This document shows positions 5,982-11,922 of a DNA stretch of 16,039 nucleotides, in pieces; within the stretch, counting starts at the first letter, position 1; every line of letters starts with the position of its first letter. This DNA comes from SIG565 sp045613385 (GTDB lineage: Bacteria > Bacillota > Clostridia > Oscillospirales > Acutalibacteraceae): assembly GCA_045613385.1 (NCBI GenBank), contig JAZLAW010000015.1, forward strand, positions 1 to 16,039, in the 5' to 3' direction. Position numbers and translations under genes: made by a program. Below the pieces are notes generated by a model. The model had not been told where the DNA came from. It saw nothing but the letters and a program-made list of their open reading frames with translations, and did no database searches.

Positions 5982-6842
5982 TTATACATTTACAAGTTCT
6001 TCTTCTTTTGTTTCCGGGTGTACTTCGTTTACTTCAATATTTTGCTTTGCAAAAAAGTATTTTATGAGTTTTGCAATAAGCAGTATAATATATGCGGCAA
6101 CAGAAAAAGCGGTGATGTAAATTACAAGACACCACGGGAAAGGAACTACCTGTTGCACTAAAGAGTAGACAGGTAAAGAAGGCTCACAGTGTGGACTGAT
6201 ATAGAACATATTAAATGTTTCGCGTTCGAGAAGTCCTGTAAGGAGTGCAACTTCGTTCATCACACAAGCTATAATTATGCACACCGCAAAGACAGAAATG
6301 GCGCCGATCATAGTTTTATTTTGGGTTTTTACATATCCGCTGGCTAACAGATAAATACCTACAACTATCATCAGACCGTGGCAAATCATAGTCTGAATGT
6401 TTATACCTATGGTGCTGATAAATACCTGTGGCGGATATAACATTACGCAAAAACCTGCAAAAACGGCAAATGTCGCAAGATAAGAACACAGTGCATCGTG
6501 TAGTTTTCCTTTTTTAATAAGACCTGCGAGTAAACCTATATACATGGGTGTAGAGCAAAACTGGAAGGGGAAAGCGTACCACTGGTAGTCGGCGGTAATA
6601 GTGGGTCCACTGTATCCAAAAGTATAGTTTATCTGTTTATAGATTTCTAAAACAATGGAAATAAGAGAAGTTATAACAAGCAAACGTTTGATGAACTTTT
6701 CATCAGATTTTTTAAAAAAATGAGACAGCAACACAGCCGATAAAATCGTCAAACCGAAAAACATAAGGTGAAACCAACCATACATTTGAGGCACCGGCAT
6801 ATCTGCATCCATTATCTCTAATAATTTTCGCAAAAACTCCAT
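5982..6842 (-). CDS. YwaF/TMEM164-like integral membrane protein (TIGR02206 type)
   Basis: The 286-residue protein has about seven hydrophobic segments and a charged Glu-rich C-terminal tail (HPETKEEELVNV). It resembles the YwaF/TIGR02206 membrane family, related in Pfam to TMEM164, with the characteristic region YQWYAFPFQFCSTPMYIG in the middle. Its function in bacteria is not established. I choose the ATG at 6842 because AAAGGGG (6857-6851) sits 8 nt upstream; an upstream in-frame GTG at 6884 has no ribosome site and lies within a few bases of the predicted transcription start. It is transcribed alone, divergently from the methyltransferase gene, and ends at the repeat block. Confidence 0.85.
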   Translation of the reverse strand: MEFLRKLLEIMDADMPVPQMYGWFHLMFFGLTILSAVLLSHFFKKSDEKFIKRLLVITSLISIVLEIYKQINYTFGYSGPTITADYQWYAFPFQFCSTPMYIGLLAGLIKKGKLHDALCSYLATFAVFAGFCVMLYPPQVFISTIGINIQTMICHGLMIVVGIYLLASGYVKTQNKTMIGAISVFAVCIIIACVMNEVALLTGLLERETFNMFYISPHCEPSLPVYSLVQQVVPFPWCLVIYITAFSVAAYIILLIAKLIKYFFAKQNIEVNEVHPETKEEELVNV

Positions 6843-6886
6843 ATTGTCAACCCCTTTGAAAACAAAGTTCGACTTTTTATACACAT

Positions 6887-6915
6887 ATTCTACAATATTT
6901 TTATTCTTATATCAA
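6887..6915 (-). promoter_or_regulatory. Sigma-A promoter of the YwaF-like gene
   Basis: Minus-strand TTGATA (6915-6910), a 17-nt spacer and TAGAAT (6892-6887) put the transcript start near 6880, about 38 nt before the ATG at 6842. This supports the shorter start choice. Confidence 0.65.
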
Positions 6916-6938
6916 TACCCATTTTTTAGTTAAAAGGA

Positions 6939-6967
6939 TTGAGAAAAATTTAAAAAGGTGATATATT
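6939..6967 (+). promoter_or_regulatory. Sigma-A promoter of the methyltransferase–DMT pair
   Basis: TTGAGA (6939-6944), a 17-nt spacer and TATATT (6962-6967) lie 17 nt before the ATG at 6984, with AAGGTGG between them. It runs divergently from the promoter at 6887-6915, the two -35 boxes being 23 nt apart. Confidence 0.6.
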
Positions 6968-6983
6968 TAAATAAGGTGGTAAT

Positions 6984-7649
6984 ATGAAACTTTTTATAAG
7001 CGCATTAACTAAATTAATATGCGGTTTTTTATTAATTGGACTCTTGCTTTTTTTACCCGCAGGTACTTTTTCGTTTTTTGGCGCCTGGCTGTTTATAATT
7101 CTGCTTTTTGTACCAATTTTTGCTTTAGGCTTGATACTTTTTATCAAAGCCCCTGAATTGCTTAAAAAACGGCTTGACAGCAAGGAAGAACAAGGCACAC
7201 AAAAGGGCGTAGTAGCAGTATCGGCATTGGTTTTTGTTGTGGGTTTTGTATTGGCGGGACTCGATTTCCGATTTGGTTGGACTGAGGTGCCGAATGCTAT
7301 CAGGGTAGCGGCATCCCTGCTTTTTATTTTGGCATATTTGCTTTATGCTGAAGTTATGCGTGAGAACGCATATTTATCACGCACCATAAAGGTACAGGAA
7401 AATCAAAAGGTAATCGATACTAAGTTATATTCTGTGGTGCGCCATCCTATGTATATGACGACAATACTGCTGTTTTTGATGATACCGCTGATTCTCGGCT
7501 CGTTTGTTTCTTTTGCGGTGTTTTTCATTTATCCGTTTGTTATCGCGATTCGCATTAAAAATGAAGAAATGTTACTGACAGAACAACTTGTCGGTTATAG
7601 TGATTATAAAAAGAAAGTTAAATATAGAATTATACCGTTTATTTGGTAA
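6984..7649 (+). CDS. Isoprenylcysteine carboxyl methyltransferase-like membrane protein
   Basis: The 221-residue protein has about five membrane segments and the C-terminal signature of the ICMT/PEMT-type membrane methyltransferases: LYSVVRHPMY (148-157), the EE pair at 194-195, GYSDYKKKVKYR and a final IPFIW. These residues bind S-adenosylmethionine and the lipid-side acceptor in studied ICMT. Bacterial members lack a prenylated-protein substrate, and their acceptor is unknown. AAGGTGG lies 4 nt before the ATG. The DMT transporter gene starts 21 nt after the stop, so they are likely co-transcribed. There is nothing broken or unusual about the gene. Confidence 0.85.
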   Translation: MKLFISALTKLICGFLLIGLLLFLPAGTFSFFGAWLFIILLFVPIFALGLILFIKAPELLKKRLDSKEEQGTQKGVVAVSALVFVVGFVLAGLDFRFGWTEVPNAIRVAASLLFILAYLLYAEVMRENAYLSRTIKVQENQKVIDTKLYSVVRHPMYMTTILLFLMIPLILGSFVSFAVFFIYPFVIAIRIKNEEMLLTEQLVGYSDYKKKVKYRIIPFIW

Positions 7650-7670
7650 AATTTTAGGGGGGATAAGGGT

Positions 7671-8540
7671 ATGATGTGGCTTTTAATGGCGGTACTCTCG
7701 GCAGTTTTTGCCGGGCTTACGGCAATTCTGGCAAAGTGCGGCATCAGAAAGACTGATTCTGATTTAGCAACGGCCATTCGCACCATTGTTGTTTTGGCAT
7801 TTTCCTGGATAATGGTGTTCATAGTGGGCTCTGCTGACTCTGTAATGAATATCAGCACAAAGTCCTTTATATTCCTGGTGCTTTCAGGTCTTGCAACAGG
7901 AGCTTCTTGGTTGTGCTATTTCAAAGCACTCGCAATAGGGGATGTAAATAAGGTTGTGCCGATAGATAAATCAAGCACAATTCTCACCGTGATACTCGCT
8001 ATTATTTGTTTTAATGAACGTACAAATTTGGCGGTAAAACTAATTGGTACTGCGTTGTTGGCTATCGGAATATTTTTAATGATAGAGAAAAAGCAGTCGT
8101 CCGATAAAAAAGGAAATAAAACCTGGATGGTCTATGCCGTACTCTCGGCAATTTTCGCCGCATTAACTTCAATTCTTGCGAAAGTGGGGATTTCGGGGGT
8201 CGAATCTAATCTTGCAACCGCTATACGTACCGGTGTTGTGCTCGTTATGGCGTGGATTGTCGTGTTTGTACAGGGCAAACAAAAATTTGTAAAAAATCTT
8301 GATAAGCGGGAATTTGTATTTATTGCTTTTTCCGGTGTCGCAACGGGAGCTTCTTGGCTTTGCTACTACTATGCCATTCAAAACGGAATAGTAAGTGTTG
8401 TAGTACCTATTGATAAAATGAGTGTTCTTATAGCTGTGACATTTTCATATTTCGTATTTAAAGAAAGGCTGTCAAAAAAAGCATTTTTTGGCCTTGCGCT
8501 TATGTTACTTGGTACACTCGCGATGGTAATATTCAGTTAG
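7671..8540 (+). CDS. EamA/DMT family transporter with near-duplicate halves
   Basis: This 289-residue, roughly ten-helix drug/metabolite transporter has two EamA domains (about 1-138 and 150-289). The halves are unusually alike: AVLSAVFAGLTAILAK (7-22) against AVLSAIFAALTSILAK (156-171), DLATAIRT (31-38) against NLATAIRT (180-187), SGLATGASWLCY (72-83) against SGVATGASWLCY (221-232), and VVPIDK in both (95-100 and 244-249). The offset is a constant 149 residues. Each half resembles single-domain EamA proteins of about 140 residues found alone in Clostridia, so a tandem duplication and fusion is likely. The substrate is unknown. A GGGGGGAT site lies 8 nt before the ATG, with a second ATG immediately after. 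No terminator of its own is seen; the hairpin at 8574-8613 may serve. Confidence 0.87.
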   Translation: MMWLLMAVLSAVFAGLTAILAKCGIRKTDSDLATAIRTIVVLAFSWIMVFIVGSADSVMNISTKSFIFLVLSGLATGASWLCYFKALAIGDVNKVVPIDKSSTILTVILAIICFNERTNLAVKLIGTALLAIGIFLMIEKKQSSDKKGNKTWMVYAVLSAIFAALTSILAKVGISGVESNLATAIRTGVVLVMAWIVVFVQGKQKFVKNLDKREFVFIAFSGVATGASWLCYYYAIQNGIVSVVVPIDKMSVLIAVTFSYFVFKERLSKKAFFGLALMLLGTLAMVIFS

Positions 8541-8573
8541 TACATATTTTAAAAGAAAACCCCGAAGCAACTG

Positions 8574-8613
8574 ATATGCACCCCAAAAGTTAGACACTTT
8601 TGGAGGTGCATAT
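8574..8613 (+). mobile_element. Left end of an IS3-type insertion sequence with RBS-sequestering hairpin
   Basis: ATATGCACC-CCAAAAG (8574-8589) pairs with CTTTTGG-A-GGTGCATAT (8597-8613), a 16-bp stem with one bulged A and loop TTAGACA. The CCCCAAAAGTTAGACA stretch looks like IS3/IS150-group inverted repeats, and a transposase start follows directly. The ribosome site GGAGGTG (8602-8608) lies in the 3' arm, so folding would hide it. This kind of control is known for several IS elements, where it prevents expression from read-through transcripts. A T5 tract follows the stem, so it may also terminate the upstream operon. No matching right end is in view. Confidence 0.7.
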
Positions 8614-8617
8614 TTTT

Positions 8618-8890
8618 ATGGCAAAGAAAGGACAAATTTTCAGAAAACACTCGGCAGAATTCAAAATATCTGTTATACTAGATATGCGGCAAAACCGTTC
8701 GGGTTTAAGGGAAACCGAGACTTATAAAGAGTACGAACAAAAGACCGCTGATTACGCTAAAGATAAGTGGCAAACGGTAAATGATGGATTAATGGTCATC
8801 TTCACCAAATTTGCTGAGTGCAAGAATGACAGCTACACCGCCGAGTTTGTTAGTTATGCAATAAAAATATACTGTGCAATAAAACAATAA
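8618..8890 (+). pseudogene. Chimeric remnant: IS3 transposase start fused to a deleted TipAS domain
   Basis: The 90-residue frame is open but composite. Residues 1 to about 32 (MAKKGQIFRKHSAEFKISV and on) match the start of IS3-family OrfA transposase (helix-turn-helix). From about 34 it switches to TYKEYEQKTADYAKDKW (34-50) and IFTKFAECK (61-69), typical of the TipAS effector-binding domain of MerR-family regulators such as TipA/Mta. It then jumps to TAEFVSYAIKIYC (74-86), which belongs at the extreme C-terminus of TipAS. The DNA-binding MerR half and most of the central TipAS domain are missing. The best reading is an IS insertion in a regulator followed by two deletions. The start ATG has GGAGGTG 9 nt upstream and a strong terminator follows the stop, so expression is conceivable, but a working regulator is unlikely. 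Confidence 0.72.
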
Positions 8891-8896
8891 AAACAT

Positions 8897-8930
8897 AAAA
8901 ATCCCCCGGAAATAATTCCGGGGGATTTTT
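8897..8930. terminator. Bidirectional terminator between the chimeric ORF and tRNA-Pro
   Basis: A 15-bp perfect stem (8897-8911 with 8916-8930) with an ATAA loop has a GC-rich core flanked by A5 on one side and T5 on the other. It suits transcripts from both sides: the plus-strand chimera and the minus-strand tRNA, whose CCA end overlaps the stem by one base. Confidence 0.9.
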
Positions 8931-9005
8931 GGTCGAGGTGGCAGGACTCGAACCTGCGGCATCTAGTTCCCAAAACTAGCGCCCTACCAACTGGGCGACA
9001 CCTCG
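8930..9005 (-). tRNA. tRNA-Pro (anticodon TGG), CCA encoded
   Basis: The minus strand reads as a full cloverleaf: acceptor CGAGGTG/CACCTCG (9005-8999 and 8940-8934), a D-arm with AGTTGGTAG, anticodon stem CTAGT/ACTAG around loop TTTGGGA (anticodon TGG), variable ATGCC, T-arm GCAGG-TTCGAGT-CCTGC, discriminator A and an encoded CCA (8932-8930). The total is 76 nt. Confidence 0.97.
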
Positions 9006-9027
9006 AAAAAAGTTTTCACAATTAGGT

Positions 9028-9056
9028 ATTATATATTATTGAATAAAATTTGTCAA
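9028..9056 (-). promoter_or_regulatory. Full-consensus sigma-A promoter of tRNA-Pro
   Basis: Minus-strand TTGACA (9056-9051), a 17-nt spacer and TATAAT (9033-9028) match consensus at every position. Transcription would start about 15 nt before the mature tRNA. It is divergent from the ymdB promoter. Confidence 0.88.
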
Positions 9057-9070
9057 CTATTTTATTGGTA

Positions 9071-9098
9071 TTGAAAAATGCGAAAAAATAAGTATAAT
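9071..9098 (+). promoter_or_regulatory. Sigma-A promoter of the ymdB–recG gene block
   Basis: TTGAAA (9071-9076), a 16-nt spacer and TATAAT (9093-9098) predict a start of transcription near 9105. This rules out the in-frame TTG at 9103 as a start codon and leaves a leader of about 30 nt before the ATT at 9136. Confidence 0.75.
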
Positions 9099-9121
9099 AT
9101 AATTGGAGTTGTATGTACATT

Positions 9122-9128
9122 GGTGGTG
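9122..9128 (+). promoter_or_regulatory. Ribosome binding site selecting the ATT start of ymdB
   Basis: GGTGGTG is the only Shine-Dalgarno-like stretch in the short leader. It lies 7 nt before ATT 9136, and only one base before the other in-frame ATT at 9130. Confidence 0.55.
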
Positions 9129-9135
9129 TATTAAT

Positions 9136-9918
9136 ATTAAAGTTTTATTTGTTGGTGACGTATGCGGCAGTATTGGTTGTGATATGTTAGAAAAGCATTT
9201 AAGGAAACTTAAAAAGGAGAATGAAATAGATTTTACTGTTGTAAACGGCGAAAACTCGGCAGATGGCAATGGTATCACACGCAATTCGGCTGCGCGCCTT
9301 CTTAATATGGGCGCCGACGTTGTTACCGGTGGAAATCATTCGTTCAGACGCGAAGAAATGTTGTCTGTGTATGAAGAAAACCCATATATATTGCGACCGC
9401 ACAATTTAAAACAATATGATTTTGGTAGTGGATATTGCGTTGTTGATAAAGGCCGATATAGAATAGCGGTAATTAATTTAAGCGGAAGGATTTATCTTGA
9501 GCGCCTTGAAGCTGATAATCCGTTTATAGAGGCGGATGCGCTTATAGAACGCGCAAAGCAGGATGGCGCCGGTGTTATTTTGGTCGATTTCCACGCCGAA
9601 GCTACAAGTGAAAAACGCGCAATGGGTTTTTATCTTGATGGCACAGTTTCGGTTGTAGTTGGAACTCATACACACGTACAGACGGCCGACAGTCAGATAT
9701 TACCTAAAGGCACCGGATATATAACTGACCTTGGAATGACAGGCCCAAAACAGTCGGTATTAGGAGTAAAAAGCGATATTATAATTAACAGGCTCAGGGA
9801 CAACGATATGAGTAAATTTGAACTGGCCGACGGAAGTTGCGCAATTAATGGGTGTATTTTTGAAATCGATGAAAAGACGGGAAAAACCCTTAGTGTTAAA
9901 AGTATAATGGTTGAATGA
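9136..9918 (+). CDS. ymdB: YmdB-like metallophosphoesterase (TIGR00282), apparent ATT start
   Basis: The 260-residue cytoplasmic protein belongs to the YmdB/TIGR00282 metallophosphoesterases, which hydrolyse cyclic nucleotides (2',3'-cNMP activity is reported) and affect biofilm and motility choice in Bacillus. Counting from ATT 9136, metal-site residues fall at Asp8 (VGDVCG), Glu39-Asn40 (NGENSADG), Asn67-His68 (GGNHSF), His153 (DFHAEA), His178 and His180 (GTHTHVQTAD). Asp8, Glu39, Asn40 and Asn67 carry the family's usual numbers, which supports this start. No ATG, GTG or usable TTG exists: TTG 9103 precedes the predicted transcript start and TTG 9109 has no room for a ribosome site. GNHSF replaces the more usual GNHTW. 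The solute-binding protein gene follows by 34 nt. The function is well supported; the start codon is inference. Confidence 0.85.
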   Translation: MKVLFVGDVCGSIGCDMLEKHLRKLKKENEIDFTVVNGENSADGNGITRNSAARLLNMGADVVTGGNHSFRREEMLSVYEENPYILRPHNLKQYDFGSGYCVVDKGRYRIAVINLSGRIYLERLEADNPFIEADALIERAKQDGAGVILVDFHAEATSEKRAMGFYLDGTVSVVVGTHTHVQTADSQILPKGTGYITDLGMTGPKQSVLGVKSDIIINRLRDNDMSKFELADGSCAINGCIFEIDEKTGKTLSVKSIMVE

Positions 9919-9952
9919 TTAGTGTGATTTAAGAAAGGCGGTGGGTGAGACT

Positions 9953-11521
9953 GTGAAAAAAGTATTGTCGTTGTTAATGTGCTTTGTTTTGTGCTTAGCA
10001 CTTTGTTGTTGTGGAGAAAAAGAAAACAACCCGACAGATAACGATGACGCGGATATCAATCAGTCGGTATATGTTGGCGATGGTATAAGTCTTGCCTATA
10101 ATGCGGCCGATTCGTTTAATCCCTATAAAACTAAGACCGAACTCAACGGACTGCTATGCACATTGCTTTATGATTCGCTTGTATTACTTGATAATGAATA
10201 TAATGCGGTTAATATTTTGGCCGAAAGTATAACAACCGATGCAGAAATATGTACCGTAAAACTAAAAAGTGTAAAATTTGGCGATGGGACACTACTCACT
10301 GCAGCTGATGTTATATACTCTTTCAATTTAGCAAAATCATCTTCCTCATATAGCGCGAGACTTAGTAGTATTATCGAAGCAGTTGCAGAAAATGATAGGA
10401 CCATCACATTCAAGTGTTCAAGAAAAGATGCTTATGTTGTCAATTTGTTGACCTTTCCTATAATCAAACGTGAAAGTGACCTGCTTAAAAATGAAGACAA
10501 TGTAGAATTACCGCCTATTGGTTGCGGAAGGTATTATTTAAACGATGAGCTGAACGGATTGAAGGCCAATACTTCGCATTATTCCGGGGAAGCGTCTATA
10601 AAATCGGTAAAGCTTATCAATACCCCTGACCAGGAAGCCCTGTCGCATGCGATTGAAATCGGTGCGGTAGATATGTACTATACCGACCTTTCAGATTGCA
10701 ATATACTTCGTATGAGTGGTACGAGAGTTAATACGCAACTAAATAATCTCGTATATATAGGAATAAATCTCGATAATCCGATTCTTAAAAACGATTATAT
10801 GCGGCAAGGACTGTCGGCAGCTTTAAACCGACAAAAAATATGTGAAGATGCTTATTATACAAACGCTGTGGCGGCTGCGGGGGTATATAACCCTGCGTGG
10901 AAGGCGGTAAAAGGCATACAAAGCATACAAATTACGAGCAAAAGCGATATTTCTATTGCGAATTTCAAGAAAATGGGTTATAATAGGATTGATAATGTGG
11001 GGTATTTTGCAAATGCCAACAACGATATCATTACCTTCAGGCTGCTTGTTAATAGCGAAAACTCGTTCAGAAATAATGCCGCGCGACTCATATCGGAGCA
11101 GTTGGCGGCAGTTGGCATAAAGGTAATTATTGACAGTGTGCCGTATAGTCAGTATGTTGCAAGGCTTAATGCAAAACAGTTCGATTTGTATTTGGCAGAG
11201 ATAAATATAAATGAGAATATGGATTTATCACCGCTTCTTTGTTCGGGAGGAAGTGCGGCATACGGTATACCCGCCACAAAAACAGATACCTCGGCAGAAG
11301 AAAATCAGGGCATAGTACTCGAACAGATTGTGAATGGCTCATATAACGGCGTGAACAACATTTCGGATATTGCGGCATTGGCCGTTTCACAAATGCCGAT
11401 AATACCTGTATGTTATAGGACGGGAATTCTGTTTTGCAGTAATGAAATAGAAAACCCATCGGTATCTCTTATCGGAGATATATACGGTGTACTCAGCAGA
11501 CTTGTCTTAAATGAAAATTAA
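9953..11521 (+). CDS. Family 5 extracellular solute-binding lipoprotein (peptide-type ABC)
   Basis: The 522-residue protein begins MKKVLSLLMCFVLCLALCCC, a lipoprotein signal ending in a Cys triplet (18-20); the exact lipidated Cys is unclear. It is followed by an acidic Asn/Asp linker and a family 5 substrate-binding domain (OppA/DppA type). The family signature is visible at FGDGTLLTAADVIYSF (109-124), and the GCGRYYLND stretch matches the GTGPY-like segment. GTG 9953 is preferred because GGCGGTGGG (9937-9945) lies 7 nt upstream; the in-frame GTG at 9941 overlaps that site. No permease or ATPase genes accompany it, so it either uses a transporter encoded elsewhere or has another role. It lies between ymdB and asp23 with gaps of 34 and 18 nt. 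Ligand class (peptide, nickel or other) cannot be told. Confidence 0.85.
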   Translation: MKKVLSLLMCFVLCLALCCCGEKENNPTDNDDADINQSVYVGDGISLAYNAADSFNPYKTKTELNGLLCTLLYDSLVLLDNEYNAVNILAESITTDAEICTVKLKSVKFGDGTLLTAADVIYSFNLAKSSSSYSARLSSIIEAVAENDRTITFKCSRKDAYVVNLLTFPIIKRESDLLKNEDNVELPPIGCGRYYLNDELNGLKANTSHYSGEASIKSVKLINTPDQEALSHAIEIGAVDMYYTDLSDCNILRMSGTRVNTQLNNLVYIGINLDNPILKNDYMRQGLSAALNRQKICEDAYYTNAVAAAGVYNPAWKAVKGIQSIQITSKSDISIANFKKMGYNRIDNVGYFANANNDIITFRLLVNSENSFRNNAARLISEQLAAVGIKVIIDSVPYSQYVARLNAKQFDLYLAEININENMDLSPLLCSGGSAAYGIPATKTDTSAEENQGIVLEQIVNGSYNGVNNISDIAALAVSQMPIIPVCYRTGILFCSNEIENPSVSLIGDIYGVLSRLVLNEN

Positions 11522-11539
11522 CTTTAAGGAGGATAATAT

Positions 11540-11890
11540 ATGATTGCTTATGAAACCAGATTCGGAACCGTAAATATTACAAATGAATATCTTGCAAAAC
11601 TTATCGGTAATGCAGTTTCATCCTGTTACGGAGTTGTAGGAATGGTACCGAGCGGTAAAAGACAGCGATTGTTCGGTCTGTTAACCAAAAAGGATTATAT
11701 TAATAAGGGAATTGTTGTAAAGGGTAACGAGGAAGGAATTTCGGTTGATCTTCACATAATAGTTTCTTATGGGATGAATATTAATGCTATTGCAAAGAGC
11801 ATTGTAAATAAAGTAAAATTTACAGTTGATGAAGCGATAGGTATCAAGGTAGAAAAGGTAACTGTTAAGGTTGACGGTATCAGAGAATAA
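11540..11890 (+). CDS. Asp23/Gls24 family protein (YloU-like)
   Basis: The 116-residue protein belongs to the Asp23/Gls24 family, small membrane-associated proteins linked to envelope stress in Firmicutes. The core starts GTVNITNEYLAKLIGNAV and ends in the IKVEKVTVKVDGI strand; a basic stretch (GKRQR) sits in the middle. There is no membrane helix, so it would attach through partners. A perfect AAGGAGG (11526-11532) lies 7 nt before the ATG. It precedes fakA by 32 nt, the conserved yloU–yloV order in Firmicutes, and the partnership suggests a link between membrane lipid use and envelope state. Confidence 0.92.
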   Translation: MIAYETRFGTVNITNEYLAKLIGNAVSSCYGVVGMVPSGKRQRLFGLLTKKDYINKGIVVKGNEEGISVDLHIIVSYGMNINAIAKSIVNKVKFTVDEAIGIKVEKVTVKVDGIRE

Positions 11891-11922
11891 TTACCTACCT
11901 TTAATTGAAGGAGTTGTTTTAT

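Noticed and set aside
6843..6884. Upstream GTG start extending the YwaF-like protein by 14 residues
   Set aside because: There is no ribosome site before it and it lies at the predicted transcription start, whereas ATG 6842 has AAAGGGG at 8 nt.
8618..8890. Intact IS3 transposase or intact MerR/TipA regulator
   Set aside because: Only about 32 residues of OrfA and two pieces of TipAS are present; there is no OrfB, no right IS end and no MerR DNA-binding domain.
9103..9135. TTG start extending YmdB by 11 residues
   Set aside because: The codon lies just after the -10 box and before the predicted transcript start, and the added residues (ELYVHWWCIN) are foreign to the family.
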